Assembly (NCBI GenBank): GCA_041645035.1
Contig: JBAZQU010000015.1
Coordinates: forward strand, 1-24,652
DNA length: 24,652 bases
Reading direction: 5' to 3'
DNA from: 2-02-FULL-48-14 sp041645035
GTDB lineage: Bacteria; Patescibacteriota; Gracilibacteria; UBA1369; 2-02-FULL-48-14
Under the pieces are notes generated by a model. The model was not told where the DNA came from. It searched no databases and was given only the letters and a program-made list of their open reading frames with translations. Below, piece after piece: positions 1 to 7,276 of this stretch. A program made the position numbers and the translations under genes. Every line of letters begins with the position of its first letter. Positions within the stretch are counted from its first letter, which is position 1.

Positions 1-2
1 TT

Positions 3-116
3 AACAGATTGAAAAACTTCAGAAGAGTAGCCACAAGATACGATAAACTTGCCGTGGTGTATGGCGGGTTTGTAACGCTTGCAATGATAGTCCTTGTCCT
101 AAAAGTTATATGTTAA
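3..116 (+). mobile_element. IS5-family transposase, C-terminal fragment (cut by window edge)
   Basis: An open frame enters from the left edge and ends with TAA at 114-116. The last 37 residues begin NRLKNFRRVATRYDKLA, the conserved tail of IS5-group DDE transposases (N-R-L-K-x-F-R-R-x-A-T-R-Y-D-K), followed by a short hydrophobic end. This is known family knowledge applied to a clear motif. The catalytic DDE core lies outside the window, so whether the element is intact cannot be judged. The right end of the insertion sequence should fall between this stop and about base 165. I cannot identify the terminal inverted repeat; a CTAG at 123-126 could be target sequence, but that is only a guess. 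Confidence 0.75.
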
Positions 117-395
117 CAGCACCTAGATCACTCGAAAAAAAATAAAACTCAGATTCAAGAAATTGTGGTCAGTGGAGCAAGCACAAACTGGTACCTGAAA
201 CAGATAGACAACCCCAATCACATCGTTAAAGAAATCAATCGGAACGCGAAAATCATGACAGACTTCATCATCGCCGATAACGAGTTATATTTTCTCAAAT
301 ACGACAACAGCGAAGGCGCCGGCATTAAAATAATAAGAGGCGACCTCTTGATTACTATGAACACAATCTTTGATCTGCTCTGGGAGTCGCTTTAA
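117..395 (+). pseudogene. Headless TrmB-type transcriptional regulator fragment
   Basis: The frame is open from base 117, just after the transposase stop, to TAA at 393-395; the first usual start is GTG at 165 (76 residues), with no Shine-Dalgarno site. The end of the protein (FIIADNELYFLKYD, then GIKIIRGDL and IFDLLWESL) resembles the C-terminal effector domain of TrmB-like regulators, whose usual ending is I-x-x-N-x-V...GI-x-I...IF-x-LLW. The N-terminal helix-turn-helix that would bind DNA is missing. I infer that the neighbouring IS5-type element cut the gene, leaving a non-functional tail. A genuine short protein is possible but less likely. Confidence 0.45.
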
Positions 396-504
396 TGGGG
401 GAGTGGTTGTAAACCAAGGGGGCCTCTCAACAATTGGCAGAGACACAGTCCTCCACTTAAACTTGTATTGGATTTGAGGGTGTGATAAAACTCAACCTTA
501 TATT

Positions 505-510
505 TAAAAT
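505..510 (+). promoter_or_regulatory. Candidate -10 box (TAAAAT) for a leaderless metallopeptidase mRNA
   Basis: TAAAAT ends 7 bases before the ATG at 518, which would place the transcript start at or near the start codon. No convincing -35 is seen at 16-18 bases. The same spacing recurs in this window at the protease and PilM-like genes. Confidence 0.35.
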
Positions 511-517
511 TTCCACT

Positions 518-1915
518 ATGAGCCCAACTAAACGACCTTTAGAAGAAGGATTTGAAACCGCTTACGCCACAGCCTTGGTTGGAGTGGACACGTTGATGGG
601 TGGCGATGTTGGTTGTCCCGATGGCGGTGCTCATTTTATTGCAGATACTTTTCCAAAAGAGGAAGTCGAGCTGCCTCCCATATATGAAGATGCAAGATCG
701 GTGAAGCTTCGAGAGGACGGTGGGATGGGGGCCCAACACAAAGCAATGGTAGCGAGTTATATTAATGATTATGGCTTAGAAGGGTTACAAGAAAGTCTTC
801 CTGCCGCACTGCCCGAAAATGCCTCTGAAGCAAGGAGACGATTCATGGAAAATCTTGGCCGTTGCCTGGACGTCATCGCAAGAACAGGGATTGCCCTTGC
901 TGAAGTTAGCGCATTACCTCCCTTCGAAGAAAGGTACGAAGCGGCCGCACGACGAGCGCCGAAATTGGTAGACACAACCGAATTAAAGGAACGAATGCGT
1001 GCCGTGCTTGATTCAGCCGGAGTTAAGATTAGACAGAGCGAGACACTAAGAGAGGCAATCGCAAGATGGGAGACTCAAAATGGTTTCATCCCAGCCGCTG
1101 AGTTCGGAGTTTTAGTGGACAAGGCAAACAGAGATCTGACCGCGCTAACACGTAGCAAATTATTTGCAGGCATAAACTTTGATTTATCGGACTTTGACCC
1201 TCATTTGCTGGACGTATCTTTTGATGGGTGCGTGTTCAAAACGGTTTCAAATGTGAATTATACAGGTTCAAGCACATTTGAGGGCGGTGTTCACCCGGAT
1301 GGCACTCCGGCCTCTAAAAGTCTCGTTGAATGCAACACAGATCACTCCGTTACCAATATTGGACTACAGTATCTTGTTGCGCATGAAATTGCTCCCGGAC
1401 ATTACATGGATTCAGCTGTGGCTGACCTTGGTTGGAGAACGGGCAGACTTGGTCTTGAAGCAGTAGCTCATACCATGTGCACCGCAGAAACGGTAATGCG
1501 AGAGGGGTGGGCTCAAAATACTTTACTTGCACTACATGGCAGCGAGAGACGTTTAGCTGGGGTATTTGGACCCGATCAAGCCGTCCAAGCTCTTATTGAA
1601 CGCCTTCAGGATGCTGGTAAAAACAACGCTTCCATCCTTTATCAAATGCAAAGAGTTCCTATAGAAGAAGTGAGGCAGCACTTAAGAGAAGAGTGTCTTT
1701 TGCCGGAACCAATAGTTCAAAAGCTGTCCGGTGTTTGGGCTCAACATCCGATACTCGGTCCCATGTACGGACCGGCTTATCACGTAGGTGCAGAAGTAGT
1801 CAGGCAGGCAATAGAAGCTCATGGCCCGTTGGCCGTGGCTAAAGTAGCCTTCCATACAAAAGGCTACACTGACATTGAGACATTCCAAATGGCGATGGCA
1901 GGGAGGGCTTCCTAA
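518..1915 (+). CDS. DUF885-like zinc metallopeptidase
   Basis: A 465-residue protein, likely a zinc-dependent peptidase of the gluzincin type. It carries HEIAPGH at residues 289-295, matching the HExxPGH zinc and catalytic motif of the DUF885 family. EGWAQ follows at 329-333 and supplies the expected downstream glutamate ligand (DUF885 proteins have EGWA here). A YGPAYHVG stretch near residue 417 also fits the family's C-terminal part. No signal peptide or membrane segment is seen, so it should be cytoplasmic; the substrate is unknown. The frame could start at GTG 482, 12 residues earlier. I prefer ATG 518 because a TAAAAT box lies 7 bases before it, while the GAGG before GTG 482 is too close to act as a ribosome site. 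It converges with the next gene, leaving only 8 bases and no terminator between them. Confidence 0.7.
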   Translation: MSPTKRPLEEGFETAYATALVGVDTLMGGDVGCPDGGAHFIADTFPKEEVELPPIYEDARSVKLREDGGMGAQHKAMVASYINDYGLEGLQESLPAALPENASEARRRFMENLGRCLDVIARTGIALAEVSALPPFEERYEAAARRAPKLVDTTELKERMRAVLDSAGVKIRQSETLREAIARWETQNGFIPAAEFGVLVDKANRDLTALTRSKLFAGINFDLSDFDPHLLDVSFDGCVFKTVSNVNYTGSSTFEGGVHPDGTPASKSLVECNTDHSVTNIGLQYLVAHEIAPGHYMDSAVADLGWRTGRLGLEAVAHTMCTAETVMREGWAQNTLLALHGSERRLAGVFGPDQAVQALIERLQDAGKNNASILYQMQRVPIEEVRQHLREECLLPEPIVQKLSGVWAQHPILGPMYGPAYHVGAEVVRQAIEAHGPLAVAKVAFHTKGYTDIETFQMAMAGRAS

Positions 1916-1923
1916 GTTTCAGC

Positions 1924-2754
1924 TTAAGCCTCAGCAGTCGGAGGCCTTGTCGCCAATGGACCAACATCCCTACCATCCGGTCTGACGATTTCCGCTACAG
2001 CAGCCGCAAATCGAGTTGCTGCCTCGAGTGCTTCTTGCCCAATTTCAGCCATAGCTGCCTCATATGCAAGCCTCATCGCTATACACTCTGTATTGGTAGC
2101 ACTAAAACTTTCTAAAGCTGATTTTGTTGTCTGTTCTGCATGATTGAGAATGTTTACTTCCGCATTTCGGAGTTCCTCTTCATACTCAACTAACAGTTTG
2201 TTGTGTCCAGAGATAAGTTCTGTTTGAGGTTTAACCCTGGCGGCCACTTTTTCCCCGAAACGGATAATATTCCCATCTCGATATAAATCCAGATAATAAG
2301 CCCTTATATTCGGAAGAGCTTTTTTCATTCCCTGCAAACATTCTCTTGCTCTGAGTAAGGTCTTTAAGCTGTCCTCGAATAGTATTATTTGAGCTGGGAT
2401 AGCCTCAAGACCATCTGAGAGACGGTCTGCCTGCCCATTTTTCTGATACCATTCATTCATGGCAGACAGAAATTGGGCCCTTAATTCTTGAATTCTTGGG
2501 AAAGGACTAGCCACACGCTGACGCTCCCGATCCAATTGAGCACGCCTATCAAGCTCATTTTTTGAAACTTGAGGCCTCAGTCCCCATTTACTCATCTGCT
2601 CGTCTAAAGCCATTAGTATTTCTATGTCTACCAGTTCCGCACTTCCTTCAAACAAGGCTACCGCAGCTTCAACTCCATCCTTAGTTTTTGTACCAAGCAA
2701 TGATAGGATCTGTTGATCCAAAGATTCCGTCGATACCGGTTCTGGTGATGCCAT
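1924..2754 (-). CDS. Hypothetical helical protein, 276 aa
   Basis: Not recognised. The protein is almost entirely predicted helix, rich in Glu, Ala, Leu and Gln, with no signal peptide, membrane span or cysteine pair. Its middle (about residues 75-215) looks like a long coiled-coil bundle, and its last 15 residues are proline- and glycine-rich and probably disordered. It starts at ATG 2752-2754 and has its own promoter upstream. It is tail-to-tail with the metallopeptidase gene. A remote likeness of the ALPNIRAYYLDLYRDG stretch to toxic-anion-resistance (TelA-like) helices was considered but is too weak to name it. Confidence 0.6.
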   Translation of the reverse strand: MASPEPVSTESLDQQILSLLGTKTKDGVEAAVALFEGSAELVDIEILMALDEQMSKWGLRPQVSKNELDRRAQLDRERQRVASPFPRIQELRAQFLSAMNEWYQKNGQADRLSDGLEAIPAQIILFEDSLKTLLRARECLQGMKKALPNIRAYYLDLYRDGNIIRFGEKVAARVKPQTELISGHNKLLVEYEEELRNAEVNILNHAEQTTKSALESFSATNTECIAMRLAYEAAMAEIGQEALEAATRFAAAVAEIVRPDGRDVGPLATRPPTAEA

Positions 2755-2777
2755 AAGATTACTTAAAGGGCGTCAAC

Positions 2778-2806
2778 ACTAAAACATAAACCAGCATCTT
2801 TGTCAA
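2778..2806 (-). promoter_or_regulatory. Promoter of the 276-aa gene (TTGACA-N17-TTTAGT)
   Basis: On the minus strand TTGACA (2801-2806) is followed after 17 bases by TTTAGT (2778-2783). Transcription would begin near 2771, leaving a leader of about 17 bases before ATG 2754. The -35 is perfect and the -10 is moderate. Confidence 0.5.
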
Positions 2807-2973
2807 GCAAAGTGGATGTTTGTAGAATCTTCTATTCACTGCTGAATAAAAACACCGTCCAAGTACCGTGTTATATCATAAAAACGGCAAGTAGCAAAAT
2901 GCGCTTTGTATGGTGGGGCTAAAGGGATGGTTCTAGAACTGTTGGAAAATATTCTCCTAAAATTTGGCATCAA

Positions 2974-3513
2974 TCATACTTCCACATGAGAACTAACTTC
3001 TCCCGCCACTTCACCTCGTGCGTCTGCAACAGCAGATCCAACATGATTTTCCCTCTTCCTAAGTTCCATAATGAAATCTATATAAAAAGATTCCCTAGCC
3101 AGAGAAGATGAACGCATGATCTCTGCACCAAAAACACCGCTTTCGTCACGATGCGCAGTACTAAACGTAGGTTTGTTGTCACAAGAGACCCAAAAATTTT
3201 CCATTTGATAAGCTACAACTTTTAAGAATCTTCTTGCCAATTGTTCATCCTGAATAATTAAGTAACAGTCTACGGCCAAAGCCAATATTTTTTCTAATTC
3301 GCGACGGAGCCCTCCTCCTTCCAATGTTTCCTCATCAAAGGCTCTCTGACCGAGTCCTTTGAAAAACGCACTCATCATTACTTCATTATTATCAGATTCC
3401 ATGTCAAATTTCCCACTCTCAAACCCTGGGACTTCATTTACCTTATATTCATCTGCAGGCTTAAGTCCTCTATCATGCAGAATCCGAGATGCTTGAAGGA
3501 AATCCAGTGGCAT
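2974..3513 (-). CDS. Hypothetical protein, 179 aa
   Basis: Not recognised. The open frame extends to an ATG at 3621, but that start lies inside tRNA-Val on the same strand and the first 36 residues would be read from tRNA sequence. ATG 3511-3513 (protein MPLDFLQASRIL...) is the sensible start, although no Shine-Dalgarno site precedes it. The protein is mixed helical, with a hydrophobic helix around residues 75-90 (LEKILALAVDCYLII) that looks like a core helix rather than a membrane span. The C-terminal tail, about 20 residues, is rich in Val, Ala, Gly and Glu. It lies 63 bases downstream of the tRNA, with a hairpin between them. Confidence 0.55.
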   Translation of the reverse strand: MPLDFLQASRILHDRGLKPADEYKVNEVPGFESGKFDMESDNNEVMMSAFFKGLGQRAFDEETLEGGGLRRELEKILALAVDCYLIIQDEQLARRFLKVVAYQMENFWVSCDNKPTFSTAHRDESGVFGAEIMRSSSLARESFYIDFIMELRKRENHVGSAVADARGEVAGEVSSHVEV

Positions 3514-3559
3514 AAATAGTGGGAGAGGGTTAGTCACCACCTCAATCGTAACATAAAAC

Positions 3560-3574
3560 CTCGACGCTGTCGAG
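3560..3574 (-). terminator. Hairpin after tRNA-Val, possible terminator
   Basis: On the minus strand CTCGAC, loop AGC and GTCGAG form a 6-bp stem, followed by GGTTTTATG. It starts two bases after the encoded CCA end of the tRNA. The T-run is short, so it may serve as a processing signal rather than a strong terminator. Confidence 0.4.
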
Positions 3575-3576
3575 TA

Positions 3577-3653
3577 TGGTGGGCGATAGAAGATTCGAAC
3601 TTCCGACCTCCACAATGTCAATGTGGCGCTCTAACCAGCTGAGCTAACCGCCC
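3577..3653 (-). tRNA. tRNA-Val (GAC), CCA encoded
   Basis: A full cloverleaf reads on the minus strand. The acceptor stem is GGGCGGT with ATCGCCC (one G-T pair). The D-arm is followed by a CCACA/TGTGG anticodon stem with loop TTGACAT, giving anticodon GAC (valine). The T-stem is GGAAG/CTTCT with loop TTCGAAT. The discriminator A is followed by an encoded CCA at 3577-3579. The tRNA lies between the protease gene and the 179-aa gene, all on the same strand. Confidence 0.93.
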
Positions 3654-3656
3654 CCC

Positions 3657-3671
3657 CTGGGCGAAGCCCAG
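3657..3671 (-). repeat. GAA/TTC-triloop hairpin (CTGGGC-GAA-GCCCAG)
   Basis: A perfect 6-bp stem with a 3-base loop sits three bases upstream of the tRNA-Val 5' end. Read on the plus strand its centre is GCGAAGC, the sequence known to form an unusually stable DNA mini-hairpin. It is one of several such hairpins in the window. Confidence 0.6.
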
Positions 3672-3690
3672 TCTGCCCTAAGGCCGGCAA

Positions 3691-3719
3691 ATATTACTTT
3701 ATGATGGGTGTTCCTGCAA
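3691..3719 (-). promoter_or_regulatory. Candidate tRNA-Val promoter inside the protease 3' end (TTGCAG-N17-TAATAT)
   Basis: On the minus strand TTGCAG (3714-3719) and TAATAT (3691-3696) are 17 bases apart. The TAA of the -10 box is also the stop codon of the protease gene. Transcription would start near 3684, about 30 bases before the tRNA, so the tRNA need not depend on protease transcription. Confidence 0.45.
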
Positions 3720-4902
3720 GTTCCCCTCCAATAATGACCTCGTTGGAGGCTTTTAGGGCGCTTAAAATGCCTTCAAAAGTGAGCTCGCCGGTGTGTTCAC
3801 TGAGCAAAAGTCGGGCAACGGCAGCCGTTACTACGGGTGCGGCCTGAGAAGTTCCGGTTTTGTAGCCATATTGTCCGTCCGGCAAAGAGCTGCGCACGTG
3901 GTAACCATAGGCCGCCACGTCCACCCAGTCGCCATAATTGGATTTTGGAAGCTTGTTGCCGGCCGTGTCCACACTGGCTACCGCAATGGTGTGAGCATAT
4001 TCAGCCGGATAAAAACCTGTAGTGGCCGCGTTGTTCCCGGCCGCCGACACAATAATTACACCCTGTTCGTAGGCCCTTTCCACCATAGCTTCCAGTGCAT
4101 AAGAAGGGGAGGAAAGCCCGAAACTGGTGTTCATGATTTCCACGTCATCACCCAAGGCCTTGGCCATGGCTTCCAAAACATTGGAGAGTTTGCCACCATT
4201 GGCATCCACAATCTTATAAGGAATGATCTCCACCCCGGGGGCATCCGACGCAATGATGCCGGCCACGTGCGTTCCATGACCCACATCGTCGTACATATTG
4301 TCGTTGTCTTCAAGCGTATTCCAACCTTCGGAAACCTGCACATTGGCGAAGATTTCATGAGTAATATCTACTCCGCTATCAATAACCGCCACTTGGATAG
4401 TTTCTTCCGCCAAATCTACGGTTGCCACGGGAGCCACCTCGGTGGCTGGCTCCTCCTTTTCTCCAATAAACGGAAAATTCCAGTCATAGAAAGGGCTGGA
4501 AAGATCCAACTCCTGATCGATTTCCACTTCTTCAAACTCGGGGATAGCCTCTTTATATTCACCGGCAACGGTCTGTAATTCCACCTCAGACAATTCTTCA
4601 ACAGGTTGGAGCAGCAAAACCCCCCGATCGGAACTTAAACTCACCACAAGTCCCTGCGGATAACCAGATGCCCCAGCATCCAAAAAAGCGTTCGCTTGTA
4701 CCAGTTCGCTCACCAAAAGCGAGTCTTCCGTATTCAAAAGATCGTCTACCCGCATCTGATGTTCAAAGTTAAGCTCACGCAGAGCATCCAAAGAATTTGC
4801 TGAAAAAAAGTCCGGCTCTTTGCGAGATTCCATGACTCCCAACGCGAGAGCGAGCATGGTAACCAAAAGGAGCGGGAGGAAGGAATACCAGGTGTTTTTC
4901 AT
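3694..4902 (-). CDS. Secreted or membrane-anchored subtilisin-like serine protease (S8)
   Basis: A 402-residue subtilase. Residues 6-24 form a hydrophobic signal peptide or N-terminal anchor, so it acts outside the cytoplasmic membrane. Residues ~30-160 form an acidic propeptide-like segment. The catalytic triad is clear: Asp175 in VAVIDSGVD, His209 in GHGTHVAG and Ser352 in GTSQAAP. The oxyanion-hole Asn290 lies in AAGNN, and the NTSFG substrate-strand motif is at 258-262. The catalytic domain is compact and has no C-terminal binding modules. The gene is monocistronic: its promoter ends 6 bases before the ATG, predicting a leaderless mRNA, and tRNA-Val with its own candidate promoter follows. 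A role in processing surface proteins is plausible but inferred. Confidence 0.9.
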   Translation of the reverse strand: MKNTWYSFLPLLLVTMLALALGVMESRKEPDFFSANSLDALRELNFEHQMRVDDLLNTEDSLLVSELVQANAFLDAGASGYPQGLVVSLSSDRGVLLLQPVEELSEVELQTVAGEYKEAIPEFEEVEIDQELDLSSPFYDWNFPFIGEKEEPATEVAPVATVDLAEETIQVAVIDSGVDITHEIFANVQVSEGWNTLEDNDNMYDDVGHGTHVAGIIASDAPGVEIIPYKIVDANGGKLSNVLEAMAKALGDDVEIMNTSFGLSSPSYALEAMVERAYEQGVIIVSAAGNNAATTGFYPAEYAHTIAVASVDTAGNKLPKSNYGDWVDVAAYGYHVRSSLPDGQYGYKTGTSQAAPVVTAAVARLLLSEHTGELTFEGILSALKASNEVIIGGELAGTPIIK

Positions 4903-4908
4903 GCCGGA

Positions 4909-4937
4909 AGCATAGCGAAATAAAAAGGACTAGACAA
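4909..4937 (-). promoter_or_regulatory. Protease promoter (TTGTCT-N17-TATGCT), leaderless
   Basis: On the minus strand TTGTCT (4932-4937), a 17-base spacer and TATGCT (4909-4914) are followed by just 6 bases and then ATG 4900-4902. The -35 element overlaps the -35 of a divergent plus-strand promoter. Confidence 0.6.
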
Positions 4938-4959
4938 GTTCCGGCTAATTGTATATAAT
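4931..4959 (+). promoter_or_regulatory. Strong promoter with no gene behind it (TAGACA-N17-TATAAT)
   Basis: TAGACA (4931-4936), 17 bases and a perfect TATAAT (4954-4959) predict transcription from about 4966. The first gene on this strand starts 210 bases further on and has its own promoter. A terminator intervenes, so the product is probably a small RNA. The -35 is physically shared with the protease promoter. Confidence 0.6.
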
Positions 4960-4965
4960 TGCAAC

Positions 4966-5049
4966 TTATTTGACATAACGTCAACTAAGAATCACATTAA
5001 TTACGGTTGAAGAGGGCTCTTCATGGCGTGGAGGGGGCCCTCTTTTTTT
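4966..5049 (+). ncRNA. Candidate small RNA, about 85 nt
   Basis: This is bounded by a consensus promoter and an intrinsic terminator and holds no coding frame of note. Near its 5' end TTGAC (4970-4974), 5 bases and GTCAA (4980-4984) form a perfect inverted repeat. About 26 unpaired A/T-rich bases follow, then the terminator hairpin with a T-run. I do not recognise a known family (not tmRNA, 6S, RNase P or SRP-like). The alternative is an untranslated leader or attenuator for the gene at 5176. Confidence 0.45.
5011..5049 (+). terminator. Intrinsic terminator of the candidate small RNA
   Basis: AGAGGGC (5011-5017) pairs with GCCCTCT (5037-5043). An inner CTCTTCA/TGGAGGG pairing can form instead of, or partly on top of, this stem. 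A run of seven T ends at 5049. No coding gene lies upstream on this strand. Confidence 0.7.
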
Positions 5050-5066
5050 ACTCGGCGAAGCCGAGT
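5050..5066. repeat. GAA-triloop hairpin (ACTCGGC-GAA-GCCGAGT)
   Basis: A perfect 7-bp stem with a GAA loop lies immediately after the terminator; GTGTTTTT follows on the plus strand, so it could serve as a second terminator. Its GCGAAGC core is shared with the hairpin at 3657. Confidence 0.55.
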
Positions 5067-5128
5067 GTGTTTTTCCTCGTCTTACTTCTCAAACCCACTG
5101 TTTTGTGATACAATACTCCAACGACATC

Positions 5129-5157
5129 TTGATTCTTTTCGCTCAATTCCTTAGAAT
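5129..5157 (+). promoter_or_regulatory. Promoter of the proline-rich protein (TTGATT-N17-TAGAAT)
   Basis: TTGATT (5129-5134) and TAGAAT (5152-5157) are 17 bases apart, giving a start near 5164 and a leader of about 12 bases before ATG 5176. The same two hexamers occur before rpmF. Confidence 0.6.
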
Positions 5158-5175
5158 CTTGTCCTCAAACTAATT

Positions 5176-5811
5176 ATGGCAGACGGAGATCAATCACAAA
5201 ATAATGGATATGTAGGCGGCTTTTCCTTTGGCCCCGGTCAAGGGGGCGGTTTTACAGACGGGTCTAATCCACCGCCACCTCCCGCTCCAGTACCTCCGGC
5301 ACAACCTTATGCAGCCCCGGTTACCCCGACTGCACCAGCCACACCCGTTGCACCTCAGCCTCCTATGGCCGGGACAGGGATGGGCGATCCTTATGCCGGC
5401 GGCACTGCTAATGCCGGTCAGCCCCCCTTTGACCCCAATTACGTATTCGGGGCTCAGATGGCCAATTTCACAACGACTATTAAAATTCCGGCGCACAGCC
5501 TAACGTTTGACGAAAACCGTTTCCTTAATCTGCTTGCGGGTTCCATATCTCTCACAAAGGATGAAAAAAAGAAAATTGTGGACAGCGTCCCCAAACTTCG
5601 CCAGGAACAAGTAGACGAACTCATTCGCATTTTTGATGAAGAACGTGCCAAGTTCGTGGAACTTTCTCCCAAGCACGGGGCGCAACTCAAAAAACTCGAA
5701 GACGAACACGCCGCCGATTGGAGGGATCTTGAAGTTGCCTGCAAAGCCGAGAGCAAAGGCCAGGAAGATCAAAACAAGGCCGACGAAATTAGAAAACAGT
5801 TGGGGCTTTAA
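5176..5811 (+). CDS. Hypothetical protein with proline-rich N-terminus and helical C-terminus, 211 aa
   Basis: Not recognised by function. Residues 1-100 are a low-complexity stretch rich in Pro, Ala and Gly, probably disordered. Residues ~105-210 are charged helices (DEKKKIVDSVPKLRQEQ, then FDEERAKF) with a coiled-coil look. There is no signal peptide or membrane segment, so the protein is probably cytoplasmic; the disordered head could be a linker or partner-binding arm. It has its own promoter and ATG start. Its stop codon overlaps the stop of proS on the other strand by 4 bases, so the two transcripts must overlap at their 3' ends. Confidence 0.7.
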   Translation: MADGDQSQNNGYVGGFSFGPGQGGGFTDGSNPPPPPAPVPPAQPYAAPVTPTAPATPVAPQPPMAGTGMGDPYAGGTANAGQPPFDPNYVFGAQMANFTTTIKIPAHSLTFDENRFLNLLAGSISLTKDEKKKIVDSVPKLRQEQVDELIRIFDEERAKFVELSPKHGAQLKKLEDEHAADWRDLEVACKAESKGQEDQNKADEIRKQLGL

Positions 5812-7238
5812 TACGCTCTGGCAAAGTACACCAGGGTGTCCGTCTTTTTTCCTGTAAAAATACAGACGCGCTTCTTCGGCCATTTTTCTTCGGAAACAAT
5901 GCGTATGGTGGCCTTAGTTTTGTCCTGAATTTTTTTCTCATCCTCTTCCGTGCCCGCCCAAGCCGCTTTTACGAGGCCACCTTTTTCATCCAAAATTTTC
6001 ACCATTTCCTCGATACTTTCCGCCTCGCGAATATTGCTTGTCAGGTATTCCTGCGCGCGTTTGAGCATGTCACTTTGAATAGTTTCCAACGTGGCCGGCA
6101 CTTTGCCGGCCAAATCAGCCAAAGCCAAGGAGAATTTTTCACCCGTGTCACGGCGAGCCACTATGCAAGATTTTTTTTCAAGGTCGCGAGGTCCCACTTC
6201 AATACGCATCGGCACACCTTTAAGTTCCCATTCGTTGAACTTAAATCCGGGGGTCACGGTATCACGCGCGTCCAAATGGACGCGCACGCCTTTTGCCTTT
6301 AAATCCGCCACTGCTTTATCCAAAACTTTCAGTACGCGTGCCTTTTCTTCCTCGGTCTTATAAATAGGAATCAGGACGGCTTGATAAGGTGCTACGCGAG
6401 GAGGAAGCACGAGTCCTTTTTCATCGCCATGACACACAATAATTGTTCCAATGATTCGAGTGGAAAGTCCCCAAGAAGTTTGCCAACCATATTGCATCTC
6501 TCCTTTTTCATCTTGGAATTTAATATCGAAAGCCTTGGCAAAAGTCTGACCTAAAAGGTGAGAAGTTCCCGCCTGGATCACTTTTCCATCCTTGGCCAGC
6601 GCTTCGGTAGTGCGAGTGTAGTCCGCACCGGCAAAAGTTTCTTTGGGTGACTTGGTTCCGGTCAAAACCGGCAGCGCTAAAAAGTCGCGGTCAAAATCTT
6701 CGTACATTTTAAGGGCACGAGCTACTTCCGTTTCGGCTTCCGCTTTCGTCGCATGCACGGTGTGCCCCTCCTGCCACAAAAATTCCGTCGTTCGCAAAAA
6801 AGGTCGAGTTCGCATTTCCCATCTCACCACATTTGCCCATTGGTTGATGAGCAGGGGAAGATCGCGATAACTCTGAATCCATCCCGAAAAAGTATCGTAC
6901 ATAATGGTCTCGGAAGTGGGGCGAATCACGAGAGGTTCGGTCAATTCAACACCTCCGCCATGCGTCACCACCGCACATTCCGGGGCAAAGCCCTTTACGT
7001 GATTTTTTTCACGATTCAAAAGGCTCTGAGGAATAAATAAAGGAAAATAAGCGTTTTTCACGCCCGCCTCTTTAATACGTCGATCCAGTTCCGCCTGAAT
7101 AAATTCCCAAATGGCGTAACCATAAGGTTTAATCACCATGCAGCCTTTGACGCGGCTGTGTTGCGCGAGATCCGCCTTTTCCACCACGTCTTGATACCAA
7201 GCGGGGAAGTCCTGCAATTGTGAAGCGATTTGAGCCAT
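5808..7238 (-). CDS. proS: Prolyl-tRNA synthetase, archaeal/eukaryote-like type
   Basis: A 476-residue class II aminoacyl-tRNA synthetase that charges tRNA-Pro in the cytoplasm. It shows VIKPYGYAIWE near residue 35 and VIRPTSETIMY near residue 105 (motif 1 region). FLRTTEFLWQEGHT at ~147-160 is motif 2, and GWQTSWGLSTRIIGTIIVCHGD near 250-270 includes motif 3. An anticodon-binding domain follows, then a C-terminal domain ending in VYFARAY, the tyrosine end typical of the archaeal/eukaryote-like ProRS. It lacks the editing insertion of the E. coli type, which explains the short length. It is the third gene of an operon with the PilM-like and baseplate-J-like genes, with 38 bases upstream holding a small hairpin (7244-7256). 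Confidence 0.96.
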   Translation of the reverse strand: MAQIASQLQDFPAWYQDVVEKADLAQHSRVKGCMVIKPYGYAIWEFIQAELDRRIKEAGVKNAYFPLFIPQSLLNREKNHVKGFAPECAVVTHGGGVELTEPLVIRPTSETIMYDTFSGWIQSYRDLPLLINQWANVVRWEMRTRPFLRTTEFLWQEGHTVHATKAEAETEVARALKMYEDFDRDFLALPVLTGTKSPKETFAGADYTRTTEALAKDGKVIQAGTSHLLGQTFAKAFDIKFQDEKGEMQYGWQTSWGLSTRIIGTIIVCHGDEKGLVLPPRVAPYQAVLIPIYKTEEEKARVLKVLDKAVADLKAKGVRVHLDARDTVTPGFKFNEWELKGVPMRIEVGPRDLEKKSCIVARRDTGEKFSLALADLAGKVPATLETIQSDMLKRAQEYLTSNIREAESIEEMVKILDEKGGLVKAAWAGTEEDEKKIQDKTKATIRIVSEEKWPKKRVCIFTGKKTDTLVYFARAY

Positions 7239-7243
7239 AGGAA

Positions 7244-7256
7244 GCTGCAGCGCAGC
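7244..7256. repeat. Small hairpin before proS (GCTGC-AGC-GCAGC)
   Basis: A 5-bp perfect stem with a triloop fills part of the 38-base gap between the baseplate-J-like gene and proS, ending 6 bases before the proS start codon. It could affect proS translation or mRNA processing. Confidence 0.4.
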
Positions 7257-7276
7257 GGAAGCTAAGCGAGAAGAGT

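Noticed and set aside
1924..2754. Toxic-anion-resistance (TelA) protein
   Set aside because: Only a short helical stretch is reminiscent; overall length and other motifs do not fit well enough to name it.
2807..2973. Gene or small RNA in the gap before the 276-aa gene
   Set aside because: No frame of useful length, no terminator and only a weak imperfect palindrome (around 2944-2957); nothing supportable is seen.
3514..3621. N-terminal 36-residue extension of the 179-aa protein
   Set aside because: The upstream ATG lies inside tRNA-Val on the same strand; the extra residues are translated tRNA and hairpin sequence.
3793..4578. 261-residue open frame on the plus strand
   Set aside because: Antisense shadow of the subtilase, whose catalytic triad is unmistakable on the other strand.
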